DNA of 64,000 bases from Bemisia tabaci (Eukaryota > Arthropoda > Insecta > Hemiptera > Aleyrodidae): positions 60,356,851 to 60,420,850 of the forward strand of contig NC_092796.1 of assembly GCF_918797505.1 (NCBI RefSeq), read 5' to 3'. The position numbers and the translations under genes were made by a program. Below are positions 46,585-59,087 of the stretch, piece by piece (within the stretch, counting starts at the first letter, position 1; each line of letters starts with the position of its first letter). A model generated the notes under the pieces. That model made no database searches. It was not told where the DNA came from and was given only the letters and a program-made list of their open reading frames with translations.

Positions 46585-47173
46585 CATTTTGCGGTTTAAA
46601 TTTCTGATACATCGGTAAAAATCCATATTGATCATGGGAAAACTAATGACGCATACGTTCTTTCTAAACTAAGACAGAAACTGTAGTTCCTAATTGCAAA
46701 ACGTAGTTCATTCCTCCCACAGAGTACATAGGGTCGTAATGTGAGTGGGAGAGCTGGCGCCACTTTTTAGCATTATCCAGGTCCCGAATTTCGAGACTCC
46801 TGAGTGACGCCGGGTCACTTTTTCGATACATAATCGATTGTTTTCGATACACGGGGACCCGACCATTCAATTTAAACAAAGAAGATAGGAATTACTACGT
46901 ATTCCACACCGCCATTTTGGATCGAACATGTATCGAAAAAGTGACCCAAGCTCGGTGCACACTGAACTCGGAACTCGTCGTCCAGGACATGGTCCCGGCT
47001 CTCCCGTTCACATTATGACTCTATGTACTCTATGACATTTTGCGACTTTAAATTTCTGACTTATCGGTAAAAACACATATTGTGCAATGTGCACGGGGAA
47101 ACTTATGGTACACACGTTGTTTCTAAACTAAGACAGAAATTGTAGTCCCTAATTGTAAAATGCCATTCCTCCC
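46585..47173. repeat. 135-bp direct duplication flanking the 46.7 kb element
   Basis: 46585-46718 and 47035-47173 are diverged direct copies. They share CATTTTGCG, TTTAAATTTCTGA, ATCGGTAAAAA, CTAAACTAAGACAGAAA, CTAATTG and ATTCCTCCC in order. The element at 46720-47032 fits exactly between them. Confidence 0.75.
46720..47032. mobile_element. 313-bp TIR element with a second inner inverted repeat
   Basis: Ends AGAGTACATAGGGTCGTAAT and ATTATGACTCTATGTACTCT, about 32 bp. An inner pair GGGTCACTTTTTCGATACAT / ATGTATCGAAAAAGTGACCC (20-bp exact complement) lies deeper. No coding capacity. Confidence 0.8.
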
Positions 47174-47852
47174 CCTGTCCGTTGGTTTAATGATCTCGAT
47201 AATTTCCTACCCTCGTGGCAGCTCTATGCTACCCGCTCGCGCGTTGGCTAGGCTAATGACGGCGCTATGCGGTGTGGTATGTCAATCTTATCCGGACATG
47301 ATCACGGAAGGAGGCTCGTCTGGGGCACGCGAGTACTCGAGCAGAGTGCGTGCCCGTGCATGCCTGGATGGTGGCCACGCGTATGCTGATTAATAATTAC
47401 AAGCTTTCGCAGTCACTTTCTTTCCAGGAACGCCGCTGCCTCGTTTCCAAGCTGATCATTACCTGATCAGCTTTGTTCCCGCACCTGAATTATTGTGCTC
47501 TTAACACGGGCCACGGACTTGGGTTCTGGAGAGCGGACTTGGCTACTGATTTTAGGGCTTGATGCGCTGAGAAAAATCGGACTCCTTGAAATGAAGGAAA
47601 CAGTTTAATGGCTTGGATGACAAGACGCTGAGGTGCAGTTTTTGGTGTTTCGAGAAATACGTGTTTCAAGTTTTAAAATTACATTGAGCCTTATGGCGAC
47701 AAGAAAGTTCAAACTCACTTTTAAATGCTTGCAAAGTGGATTGTAGGAGTGATTTTTACACGGAATATATCTTCAGATTTAGTTTCAGTTGAGATCTTTA
47801 TTAATACCTCGATTTTTTCAAAAACTGCAGTTCTTTGCGCCTCGTCATCCAA

Positions 47853-48060
47853 CACTGGTAAAAAAACCTCTTGGTTCAAGAGTGCAGTTCCTTGTCGCCG
47901 GATTTAAGAGTCTGGACTCTTGTTTCAAGCGGATTTTGAATTGAATCAATGCAAAATCCGCTTGAAACAAGAGTTCAAGAGTCTTAAATCCGACGACAAG
48001 AAACTGCACTCTTAAGTCAATGCACCGCGGCATTGGTCCAAAAGGTTTTTTTTACCAGTG
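47853..48060. mobile_element. Foldback element family C copy 1
   Basis: Left end CACTGGTAAAAAAACCTC, right end GGTTTTTTTTACCAGTG. Long arms include AGAGTGCAGTTCCTTGTCG and its complement, around a GCGGATTTTG / CAAAATCCGC core. It shares the CACTGG terminus and overall build with family B but not the sequence. Confidence 0.85.
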
Positions 48061-49672
48061 AAGCCTCTCAATCGAAACTTTCTCGTCGCGCCTGGGGAAG
48101 CGATTAATTGCGCAGTTTAGACATCTTGCGCGAAAAGGTCATTGAAGAAAAAACAATTCCAAATGAGAGTAATTACTTATTACCACGATAGTTCATAAGA
48201 ATTTAACGTGAGGTGACGGTAAAAAAACGCCTTCAATAAATTGAATAGGCACAACGAGCTCCTGGGAGGCCGAATAGTGGTATCACACCCATTTCAGACC
48301 CATTTCAATGTTTTTGTATGGCATTTCTTGAGAAAAAATATGACGAGGATTTACCTGAAATTATCCCGGTCACGGCGCATTGACACCTTGTCAAGTCCAC
48401 GCTTTACGACGAGTCCTGCGGATTATAATCCTGATGAGAGCACAGTTATTTCACAAAACACACGAGTCTTTCCACCATTTTATTACTACGAAAACGTCAA
48501 GAACAATTTTCAACTAGTATAGGCGGAGTTAGCACTAAATCGACGGCTGGACACTACATGCGGACGACTTGGAGGTAAAATTTCCGAAATTTTTAGGCAC
48601 ACTTCTTGAGCTAAGAGAGACTGCAGGACCTTGTTCGTGTTTCTGATCTCGGGATCACGCAGTTCGATGTTTACTAACAAAAGCGCGGAAGACACCGGCA
48701 ATGCTCAGAATTCTGTAGACGTCGATTTTCTGATGGATCAAAACGGAAAAAAAATTGTATTCCTTTCGGAAAATAGACGGCACGAGAAGAATATTTCTAT
48801 GGCTTAACTCTAAAAATTCTATCTTGACGTATTTTGACACTGCAATCTTTGCTCAAGTTTTCTTCTTCCTCCTCTTCTCCTTTTTAAAACAAAAAACTAA
48901 ACAACATTTTTCCTTAAAATGTTTGAGAAATTGTTGCCCTCGTTTAAAAACGTCGGAAGGAAACATTTTAAAAAGCTATTTTGTTTTGCTTTATTTAAAA
49001 AAAAAAAAAAAGCGAGATAAACGATTTTAGGACACTGCGATGGAGATACACACATTTTCCGACTTTAACGACCAATTTCCAATGATATTCAGTATAGCAG
49101 AACCCACAGGGAAATCTAAGGAAAATCACAAGAGGACAATCAGATAAAAACGAGGGAAGGCCATGAAATCAGCAGGCTGATTACTGAATTCAATAGACAA
49201 AGCGATAGACTAAAGGAATATGAAGTGATTTTATTGGCCGAAAGGGGTGGTTGTTAAACACTACGGGGGAAAATGATCGGCAAACTAAAGAATGTCTCGT
49301 GGGTTGCCGTTATAGTTAGTTTATTACATACTTATTTCGTCCATTACAACCAACAGCCACCCACTTCAACCAAAAGGATCGCTGCATTTTCCCTATCTCT
49401 ATATCTACATCTGTGTCAATTAAATTCAATGGTCAGCTCGGGGATGGAATTCATTTTTTTGTGAAATGACGGTCATCTGACTCTGACAGCGGAATGACGT
49501 GAACGCCTCCTGGGAGTGGGAATACTATCCAGAATGAAACGTCAATTCGGTGAGCTTTGAGGATCGGTTGCGATTGAGAATGCGATTGCCGCTCGACTGC
49601 GACTGCGACTGTGAGAAATCCCTGAGCCGAGGTAATTACCCGAAATTACATTACGTTCGCGAGCAGACTTAC

Positions 49673-49870
49673 GTTTCTCCGCGGCTACGAGTCGAGTGCT
49701 CGAGTGTCCTGCCACTGCCAGACCCCGCAGCCCGGATAAAGACCCGTGACCTGCCTCTGCCTCTGTCCGTTTCTATCGCACCGTTAACGTTAACTACGCT
49801 GCCTTCGACACCTGCATCGCATTCGAGGAGTTCTTTCAAACAAGGACGTGGTGCAATAGATCGAATTCGA
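49673..49870 (-). other. Possible upstream nuf or other 5' exon (GC-rich, strong donor)
   Basis: A locally GC-rich, CpG-containing segment ends on the minus strand at GGAGAAAC followed by GTAAGT, a strong donor. The minus frame is open across it. With the 40984 acceptor the phase would fit (AC plus G gives Thr), but a match in one of three phases is weak evidence. It may instead be an untranslated first exon, or nothing. The opposite strand is also open here, as expected in GC-rich DNA. Confidence 0.25.
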
Positions 49871-49887
49871 TAAGGGTTCGATTTATC

Positions 49888-49985
49888 ATTTCGTCCAAAA
49901 CAATAGAACATAACTTCAAACCAAAATTTTAGGATTCAAGTTGGAACAGCTGAAAATGAGAAAATTCTTAACAATTTCAGCTGGT
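49888..49985. repeat. Dispersed repeat fragment, copy 2
   Basis: Second copy of the 38.5 kb sequence, about 85% alike by eye over the shared part, lacking some internal bases. No function evident. Confidence 0.65.
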
Positions 49986-50648
49986 AAAATTTAAGCCAGA
50001 ATCCCAAATGACCGAGGTCGGTGGTCCTTTAAACTTTGCATATGGGTTGGTTTTCTTGCACGATGTGTGAAAGAGAATTGAACTTGGCCAATGGAATGTA
50101 ATACAGTAAAATTACATACATCTAAATGGGTTTGGGATTAAATTGGGCCTTGAGTGGTTCCTTTGCTAAAGAGTACATGAATCGACACACCGCGAGTTTA
50201 GCAAAATAAGACGTTGAACTACTGAGTCGGAATCGAACGAGTAAAAATGAGCCCTGCTGCAGTATGACATTTAAGCTTCTGCGCTGCGTTTTTGCCTGCA
50301 TGATCCAAATGCCCCGCAATTTATCCTTAATTACAACAACGACAACAAAAAATGAGCGGATTTTCATGCGAAAACGACTTCTTTCTTCGATAAGCGGTAA
50401 GCAAAAAGTATCGTTTAGGACGATATGAATGCCCGGCTACAACCGGATTAAGAATGACGATAATGACATGGGGGAAAAAACAATAAAGAATTTGATAATC
50501 AAATCATGATAATCTAAATGAAAAGTACAGACATCCACTTTAATTGCACCGGTGCTGATAGAACAGCTTGTTTCCATTTTTTTTTCCACAACTAGGATCA
50601 CACGATCAATCTCACCCACGCCCACGCGATCATCAAGCAACGCATGCG

Positions 50649-50896
50649 TGCCGCGTTCAGGAAAAACGTCGTATGAGCTTCCGCATGTTGTCACATTTCT
50701 TTTGATAAAATACGGATTTTCAGAGAAATCTGAGAATACTTTTTCTTCAATTTTTCAAAGAATTTCATTGACAATCAGATCTAAATTACGTGAAAATTTC
50801 AAGAGCGAATATTCATGACTCTCTTTAAAAATCAGCAATCTATCGGAGGAACTTTGGCACCTCTAGAATGGACATACGTCGTTTCTCCTTAGCACG
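50649..50896. mobile_element. MITE family A copy 7
   Basis: Ends TTCAGGAAAAACGTCGTATG and GGACATACGTCGTTTCTCC; inner AACTTTGGCACCTCTAGAATG. Full-length copy. Confidence 0.78.
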
Positions 50897-52499
50897 GGTG
50901 TGCGGAACACGGCGGTTGCCATTATGGACACAATCCTCGATTCGCGGACCTGAACACGGACGATTTTTTGCACGGCTGGAAAACAGTGCAGCTTCCCAAG
51001 GTCTACATATTAGCGACGCGGCGTTCATCTATTAATTGGGCTATCATAATAAATCCCGCTGCGTTGCCGAATCGTCCAGGAAAATGCGTTTCATCCGAGT
51101 TAAAAAATCATTTTTTCAGTGCAGTTTGTCAAAATCCTCGCGAGTGTGAGGTTTTTGATCCTGGCGAACGTGGTAATAATTGCTCTCAGCGCCTTCGTCG
51201 CGACCTGAGTCGACCGGGGAAAAACAATAGCGTCAATGTCACCCGAGAGAAAACCGAAGGCGAGGCGTTGAACATTGATTGCAGAACTCAAAAGACGAAA
51301 TGAATCAGCTGTGCTAGTTTTTGATTAACAGATGACCCTATGAAAAATACGGTTGATGAAGGCAAGAACTGTGTTACGGATTTGAGAGGGTACCCTTAGC
51401 TGCGTCGCATAAAATTATTCATAGATAAAAAAAAAGTCTGCAAACTGAGGGATGGGGGGGGGGGGTGTCTGATTTTTTTCAGGTTTTTCTCCGACCAAAA
51501 TTATTTAAATTACTTGATTTTTAACATTTTGGAATTAATTTCATTGCAAATAACAGGAATATATCAACCTTCTCCCTTGCAATATGAATTATTTAATTCA
51601 CAAAAATTGAGGGTCCGCCTAGAAACTCATTACTAAAAAACATCGAGTCACGTCCTATGATTAATGATGTTTATGTAGAACACAGATTGCCACGGTCCGT
51701 ACTGACTTGAGTAATTTTCGCTAACATTACAGATAGAACTGGATTTGGGAAGTTTGCGTCCACTCGATACCCATTCGAGGGTAGGGGGTTGGAAGGTCAC
51801 GGTCACGGGTACAACGCAGCTCTCTGATGAATGAATCCCGGAGGTCTTCTTAGGGCAAAGTTGACTTTTTGACCCATTAAACCGATCAAATGGGTCATTT
51901 GCAGGCTTGCTTCCTGGATGAGGCAACTTAAGAATCCCAGACGAGAATAAAATTGACGATTCAACGGGATTGAGTGTCATTTAAGACGCGCCACGAAAAG
52001 TTGAAAGTCGGGACCTGGAGTCTCGCCGCCAAGAGCCGTGACTCACCGCGAGCTAGAGTTGCCACTTTAGAGAGGGACTCTCCATACAGATTGCAGTTCA
52101 CATGATTTCTCGGCGAGACTTGGCAACACGGTAGCTTACGCTAAAAGTTCTCTCGTGCTTTCCAGGCTACGTAGCGTCCGTAGCGCGGAGCATCTTCGTT
52201 ACATGAATACTAATTAGTGGGCTACAATGGTGAACTCGAGGACCCCCTGTCGCAATTTCGCGGAGGAAGAAAAACCGAAAAGTTAAAGAGGGCAGCCGCG
52301 AGAGGCCGGAGAGAGCATTGGTAAAAGGCGGCGGAAACCGCACAGAAATAGGATTCACTAATCACGATCCAGGGCGAAGGTGCCGGACTTGATGACGTAA
52401 GGCCTCGAGAAATTATGCTTTTACGTTGGCTCATTGACTCATACTCAGGCGGATAGCGCACGGAGGGAAATTGCTGTCTGGATCAGTAGGAATGTCATA

Positions 52500-52731
52500 C
52501 ACTGGTAAAAAAAACCCTCTTAGACCAATGCCGCATTGCATTGACTTAAGAGTGCAGTTTCTTGTCGCCGGATTCAAGAGTCTTGAACTCTTGTTTCAAG
52601 CGGATTTTGCATTGATTCAAGCGGATTTTGCATTGATTTAAGCGGATTTTGCATTGAGACAAGAGTCCAGACTCTTAAATCCGGCGACAAGAAACTGCAC
52701 TCTTGAACCAAGAGGTTTTTTTTTACCAGTG
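52500..52731. mobile_element. Foldback element family C copy 2
   Basis: Ends CACTGGTAAAAAAAACCC and GGTTTTTTTTTACCAGTG. The centre holds three tandem copies of an AAGCGGATTTTGCATTGA-like motif in place of the single core seen at 47.9 kb, so the loop has expanded. Confidence 0.85.
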
Positions 52732-53032
52732 TAAGTATTCAAAGACAAGAGACCCTCCACTGGCCTCTTGGCGACAGGTGGAAGCTTTTACTTTCGGGGA
52801 CTCGACAATTTCTTATGGAAAATTATGAGGGAGCAACAGTCATCACTCTTTTTTCGGCTGTTGGCCTACCTATATGGTGGATGAAGAGCCTCGAGCTGAG
52901 CCAAAGAAGTTTCCCAAATTTTGTTTCGTTCGCAAAACAGAACTACTAACGTTGTTGACCATCGACCAAGTAGGTTGAATGTTGAAGTCCCGAAAGTAAA
53001 AGCTTCCACCATTGCCGAGATACTAGTGGAGG

Positions 53033-53188
53033 CAGTGGCGTGGCGTGCTTTGTGATGTATCGATTGTTCTTCCATTTAAACCTATGGTAAAGAATCGATT
53101 ATTGAGGCGTTCGCTGCGAACACCCTGTGTATCGATCCTTTCCATAGGTTCAATTGGCGTAACAATCGATACATCGCATTTCACGCCC
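53033..53188. mobile_element. Small TIR element family G, uninterrupted copy
   Basis: About 155 bp. GCAGTGGCG..GATGTATCGATTGTT at the left pairs with AACAATCGATACATCGC..ACGCC at the right. The inner pair AACCTATGGTAAAGAATCGAT / ATCGATCCTTTCCATAGGTT is shortened here to CCTATGG / CCATAGG. It serves as the reference for the broken copy at 62.4 kb. Confidence 0.75.
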
Positions 53189-55079
53189 CGTCATGTCACT
53201 CTCCTCTCCTGACAACAGGACGTAACAGACGTAAATACAATTCGCAATGAGCCCTGTCGTGTATATAACTCAATACTTCCCGGGGTTCATCTTAAATTGT
53301 AGTTACGCTCTTTCGTCAGCCGAGCGACGAATGCTTTCCATGCTGAAATTATAACTGTGGGACTCTTGCTACTACAACCAGAATTACAACCCGCTCAGGA
53401 AATTTATCTTGGTGTAATCGGAATATTTACTCTGTACGCTGGAAAAAGTCGATTAGATGAGAAAAATAAGATGTTCAAGGGTAAAAGACATGGATAATGA
53501 ACCTCAAAAAGACGCTAAAGCTGTCAGCCATATAAGAGAGCTACATGCGGCTGTGGGCGCGTATAATACGACTAAAATACACTCTATTCAACACTGCTGG
53601 CTTTTGAGAAAATCCACTTTTAGGATAAATCTGTTGCAACCAGAGACCTAGGCCGAGCTTTGGCCCTTTAGAATTTTTACTGATGACTGTCGTGTCCTCT
53701 ACGGAATTTAAGCGCCCCTTACTCATCCACTAACTTGAAAATGATGGGAAACATTTGACCACGCGATTAAATTTTATTTTATTTTTTCATCTTTCACGAT
53801 TAAAAATTTGATCTATTTCAGTATTAAAATTGCTGAGAAATAAAGAATGCAAAAATGAAAAATTAAAATTTTACTTAAAAACTTGTAGCAACCTGTTGTT
53901 TTTTGTAATAAAAGAAGACTACGAATCACAGTTCTATCACTTTTTATTATCAAAATAACACTCTCATTTTTAACCATTAAAACAGGAGGTTGGACAGAAA
54001 AAACTAACAGCTGATAAGATTATATAGCCTACACCTGTGGACTCGTAGAGGTGTGTGAGCTTGGGGAGAATACGAATGTTAAAGAAGAAAAGGTATTTAA
54101 AAACTTTCTTTTTGGAAGACTTAGCAGCACGGCAAGAAGACCATCACTATGCGAGGCGATGATCCTATCCAACCACGGCCGCGGCATGCTCTCAAAATCC
54201 CAAAGCGAGGTCGTGCCTTCTCGAAACCATACAAGTTCCAACTTTCGACGTCCAAAAAAGTTCCCATGTTTTAACTAAAGAGAATCCGTTTAACGAATTA
54301 TTCTACCTGTGAATTGAGATGAAACTCGCTGATACAAACGCGTCGTTCTTTCTCAACTTCCAAACTAGAGTGATAGAGTCTATTCTCATGCGGCTAAACA
54401 TCCTACCGTGAGATGGGCTCAAACAGGATGTGATTATTAGAATAGACAAATAAAAATCTACGTTGGACGACCGAACTCCACATTATTTTAATGATAACTT
54501 CGGGAGGCCGACATGATGATTAAACGGACGGTTAGGTGTGATACTTTTAAGGAATGTGAGAAGAAAGCTTTAGACTTGGTGCCTTTGAGACGAGCATTAT
54601 GAATTATAATTTTTGAGGCTGAATATTGATTAGGAGAAATGCTAAACACTATGAATTAAGTTGAGCGAAAAGAGCGGGAGAGGGAGAGAGAGAGAGAGAA
54701 AAAAACAATAAAATAAATCAGAAACTAGCGAGTCGCCTCTGTTCAAATCCAATAGCTAAAATTCATCACTATCAATGAGTCAGCCGCTTCATCCTCACAG
54801 GTTTTGAAACATGAACCATAGGCATTAGATTGAAAAATAAATAAATAAAACTACTGAGTAAAATTCAATTGATCTACTTCAATTATTGGCCATAATGAAT
54901 ATTGACACTTAGATTTTTTTAACATAAGAGTCTAATCAATTGATTCCGTATGATTTCAGCCCAAATAATTTAGCCACTTTGGAGACTTTCCTGATAACTA
55001 TCACCAACGTGAAACTGCAAGCATTCAAAGCGTTGCACTTTTCGAAATTGAAACTTAAGTACTGTTGTGATTTAACCGA

Positions 55080-55885
55080 AGTTTCATCAAAATTTGTCAT
55101 ACCATATAATAACTGTTATCAAACTACGACAAATTTTATCAAATTTTCATCAATGCCTACCCCGAAAAATTGGACAAAATTTAAGGTGAGAAATTTGGGC
55201 GCGTTTAAAGTGAGCAGAAACTATTGACCCGAAACTTGACGGTGGATTAATGCGTCTTTTTGATCCGAAGGAGGTGAACGAAGCATAGTACTGGAAAAAT
55301 CGGACGATGAAAATTGTCATCTTACTAAGACATATTATATTTCATTATTCCTATTACGGAAAATTAAACAGAATCAGGTGCAAAATTTATGAATTCTTGA
55401 AACGAGCACGTGAAATTGAACTGAAAATAGTTGCGGCAAAACGTTCCCCAGATCCACAGAAAGCGGGCAGACTTTTAATGCGGTGAAAACTGTAAAACCT
55501 GAACTAAGAAAATTGCCATCAAACTACGACAAACTTTACCAATCGACGGCTAAAATCGACGGCGCTAATCATTCTTCAAGACTCAAGTGACAGGGCGTAC
55601 ATTGTACATCCGGTTGATCCGCAAAGAAATGGAAAATCGAGTGGAGAACCACAGGAAGTGGATAGACGTTTAATTTGGTGCAAACTGGAAAACTTGAGCA
55701 AAGAAAATTGTCATCAATCTACGACAAACTCCATGAAAATTTCATTATAGGTACCTACTCGCAAAATTTAGGCGTCGTTAAAGCGAGCACGTGAGATGGA
55801 CCCGAAAATCGATGGCGCTAATCATTCTTCAGAATATACCGAACGTACATACAGTTGATACGTAAAGAAATGGAAAATCGAATGG
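55080..55885. repeat. Degenerate tandem repeat, about three units
   Basis: AAACTACGACAAA(T/C)TTTA recurs near 55120, 55520 and 55715. GAAAATTG(C/T)CATC precedes the second and third. GGCGCTAATCATTCTTCA recurs at about 55560 and 55812, and GAAATGGAAAATCGA near 55627 and 55867. Spacing is uneven, 190-400 bp. Confidence 0.6.
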
Positions 55886-55959
55886 TCAGCAGTGACGACT
55901 GCTTGAACCGGAAAAACCGCGGTGGAAATTTCGAAAACTGGGGATCGGGCGGCAACTGG

Positions 55960-56260
55960 AGATGGAACCCGGGTGGCGCGACTGACGGGACGGCGCGCGG
56001 ATCAGCTGATCGGGGCGCGGAAAGGAGGTCAGCTCGCGTGGCGGGAGAATCGAAACTGGCGGAAGGACATTCCTGACGGAGCGCGGCGCTATGACTGAAG
56101 ACAGGCGCTCGATGGAGCGAGGACTCCAAGTCCACGATCGCGATCGGCGACCACTTGGCGAGCGGGCGCGCGGTGGTGGGCCGGAGTCGCAGCAGAAGAC
56201 AAGGCGGCGAAACGCGAAACGCGTGTGGCTAACAACGATCGACGGAGACATTAGCACATT
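55960..56260. other. CpG-rich patch, possible promoter or first exon
   Basis: Strongly enriched in CG dinucleotides relative to flanks and open in both directions (plus 56091-56306, minus 55886-56257). Predicted peptides are Arg-, Ser- and Pro-rich as expected from GC-rich DNA, with no domain recognised. It contains the palindromic string ATCAGCTGAT. It is a candidate start region for an unseen transcript. Confidence 0.25.
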
Positions 56261-56410
56261 TCCACGCTGGATACGTGCAACGTTGCCTGACGACCCGCCG
56301 CGATAAGGAAACGACCAAATTCAAGCTCCAATTGTGAAATTTACAGCCAATGGCTAATGGATGTGCGATTAGGTATCGTCTGGCCGGCGAAAAAATGGAC
56401 CGCGTTATGC

Positions 56411-56645
56411 AGAAAGTAACCAAGCCACATCAGCCATTCCCAAATTTGACTGTAGGCACTTAAATTTTTAACAAGAGAACGTTCGAGCGGGTTCCTTTGA
56501 AAATTTTAAGGAATTTGCTTCGTGCTATGTAGAAATTCACTGAAATTTGCACAAAAATTTACACAACCCGTACAACCGTTTTCATGCAAAAAATTGAATG
56601 GTCCAATTACATTTGGCAATAGCATATGTGGCTTGGTTCCTTTCT
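56411..56645. mobile_element. TIR element family E copy 2
   Basis: Ends AGAAAGTAACCAAGCCACAT and ATGTGGCTTGGTTCCTTTCT. The interior matches the 32.2 kb copy (AGAGAACGTT, GGAATTTGCTTCGT, GAAATTCACTGA-like segments). Confidence 0.75.
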
Positions 56646-57802
56646 GCTTAGCGTGGTCCAAATAAACTTTGAACTTTTGAGTGATCCGCGTTCTCGGTTT
56701 TGCGAGAAGGAGTCGAACGGAGTTTTAGTCGCTGAGTCGTACAGATTACACTGATGAACAATTGTTTTTTCTTTTAGGTTTGCCTAAAACTCAGCGATTG
56801 ATTCTGGGTTGATTTTCAGCGCTAATTTTGAAAATATCTCCGTTTTTCAGAATCAGTTTCAAATTTTCGGGCGTCTAAATTACTCTGGAAAAGCTGGTTT
56901 TTGGGGGGAAAATTCCGATTTTTCCGGGATGAATTGAACTGATCCAGAAAAATGAAGGTCATCCTCGGAACCAGTGCTAAACTCTACCCAGGATCACTAA
57001 CTGTCCTTAAGGCAAACCGACCCGTGTTGATCAGTGTCACGAAATAATATTACTGAGCTCTAACCAAACACTAAAGCTGATGTCCAATTTTTACGGAAAT
57101 ACTGTTTTTGGAAGACCATGACGGCATGACAGATGACGTCATCACGCAAAACGCGCTGATCTCCGTCAGTAACACACGTTGAACATCAAACACAAATTAA
57201 TCCCTGCTCAAGGAGTCACGCGACGGTGAATCACAACGCCTGAATACAACTATTCGTACTCTATGGTTGTCCTAGTTGCATACGGTTGAAAATGAAGGCG
57301 CGCTGGGCGGCTTCTTTTACGCACTGCTTCAGTACTACGCACGTGGTGAAGCGCTCGAGTAAGGGATTCGGGGACAGTTGGAGACCGAAAAGCGGGGTAG
57401 TATAGCTCGGACAACTCAAAAATCGTCCTTATATTTCTGTCATAAAGCGATTCATAAGAGTTCAGTAAATAGAAAACTGTTCAAAAGTAGAGGGGCAGAA
57501 CTCACTGCAGCCATTCAATTTGGTCATTTGTGCTTCTAGATACTTTTTCGCGAAAATTGAATTACTTTGTTGAAGAGGAACCCGATGAAAGAAGTATAAA
57601 AGAACACCAAATAGAGAATAGTTGGTATTACAAATGAAGAATGGATATTCAAAACCTGGTTAGCGTCATTAGGAGTTGCTAAAATTGTGCATGATGCATC
57701 TCAATGTGAAAGAACCTGAGCGCCTTCGCTTCATAAAATTTTTATTGCGATAATCCTCTCACGATTTAGATTGTATTTTCATGACAAGAACTGCTATGCC
57801 TA

Positions 57803-58758
57803 CCCTGGTAAAAATTGGCAGTAGAATCTGTGTTCCGAAATACCATAGACCTACGGCCGGCTGTAAGATTTACAATAGCTTCTGTAGCCGGCTGTACAAT
57901 TTCTTATAGCCTTTTATAGCCGATGGCGATTAAGCAACTCACAGCCAGGCGATAAAGTGTATGCTAAACGTCACTAATTACGGATGCTAGGACTTAGTGA
58001 GTTTTTGGACCACTGCTCTCTTTTTGGGCCGTAGTATCTTGATTTATTTTGCGAGGAAAGCTCCGTACTTTTGATGGATGCCTGCCATTCCTAATATATT
58101 AGAGTGCCTTCAGTTTCGTATGACACGGTGCAATATCTCTGGTGTGAAATAGTTGCTTCAAGCGCCTTGGCACGCTGCGGTGCGGCAGGCGGGCAGCCAG
58201 CGCGAAACGCGCATTGGCGCCTACAAACCTAACAGGGATACTTCACGCGTTGCGCAATGCGTGAAGTATCCCTGTTAGGTCTGTAGGCGCCAGTGCGTCG
58301 CCGCTCCGCTTTGTGTTCGGCTCTAATATTTAATCTGGCGGAGTCAGCGTTATTCAACTCATGATTTGGAAATGTTTGCACACTCTGTATGGATTATTCT
58401 CATTTTAATTGATGAAAAAAAATATGTAGTAAAGGAAAATATAACGTATGTTTTGTAAATATTAAGGTGGTTCCGTATCAAACTCAATGATTTCCAAAGT
58501 ACACGAATTTCTACACAATTTCCTATAGCCTTTTATAATCGATGGCGAAAAAGCAACAGCCAGGCGATTAAGTGTAAAGCCCGGCGATAGGAACTATAGC
58601 CCGGCTGCATAATTTTTAATCGCTTCGTATAGCCCGGCCGTATGATTTTCTCCGCATTCTACAGCCAGCTATATGATTTTCTGTAGCCTTCTTTAGCCGG
58701 CTATAAGAATTCCTATGGTATTTTGAAACGCAGCTCTTATCGCCAATATTTACCAGGG
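57803..58758. mobile_element. TIR element family D copy 2 (956 bp)
   Basis: Close relative of the 25.2 kb copy over its whole length, with TIR CCCTGGTAAAAATTGGC. It is flanked by TA on both sides (GCCTA before, TAGCC after), which suggests a TA target duplication. The 25.2 kb copy has AA on both sides. Non-autonomous. Confidence 0.9.
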
Positions 58759-59087
58759 TAGCCTGATGGAATACTTTTTTCCTGCAAGAAACAGTTCATC
58801 AATTTTAGCAACTAACAGGTTTTGAATTTCCACTCTTTAAATAAAGCAGTATCCGTTTGAAAATTAGCCGAAAGAAATAGGTCAAATAAATAGGCTCTCT
58901 AGGGTTTCCAGTGTAATTGAAAGCTTCTACATTTGTATCATGAGTCTTCTCGAATTATGCCTGGTTTATCACCTCCTAGGTGTGACTTGTAGTCATCAGA
59001 GTAGTCTATCGCGGTAAAGTCTCCTGAAGTGGAGCTCTTCCGGGGTCCTATTACCAGTTTAACCAACAAGTCGTTGGTAACATTTCG

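Larger units (their letters stand above)
40985..49672. other. Non-coding region, nuf 5' intron or intergenic
   Basis: No exon I can defend on either strand. Contents are mobile-element remains: a foldback at 41257, a MITE at 42261, a hAT-like element at 44760, a 313-bp TIR element at 46720 inside a duplicated 135-bp sequence, and a foldback at 47853. A poly-A run lies at about 41797-41830. Confidence 0.6.

Noticed and set aside
48262..48290. Stretch like the satellite (GCCGAATAGTGGTATCAC compared with GTCGAATAGTCGTATCAC)
   Set aside because: Only about 18 bases agree and the similarity stops on both sides, so it is probably chance.
49550..49873. Plus-strand frame of 107 codons rich in Asp, Cys, Leu and Pro
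   Set aside because: It lies in GC-rich DNA open on both strands and shows repetitive CGACTGCGACTG-type sequence and no recognisable domain.
49860..49885. tRNA B-box-like string GGGTTCGATTT
   Set aside because: No A box or cloverleaf is present around it; no tRNA gene is supported anywhere in the window.
55818..56306. Overlapping plus and minus frames of up to 123 codons
   Set aside because: A CpG-rich patch is open in several frames at once; peptides are low-complexity Arg/Ser/Pro and have no splice support.
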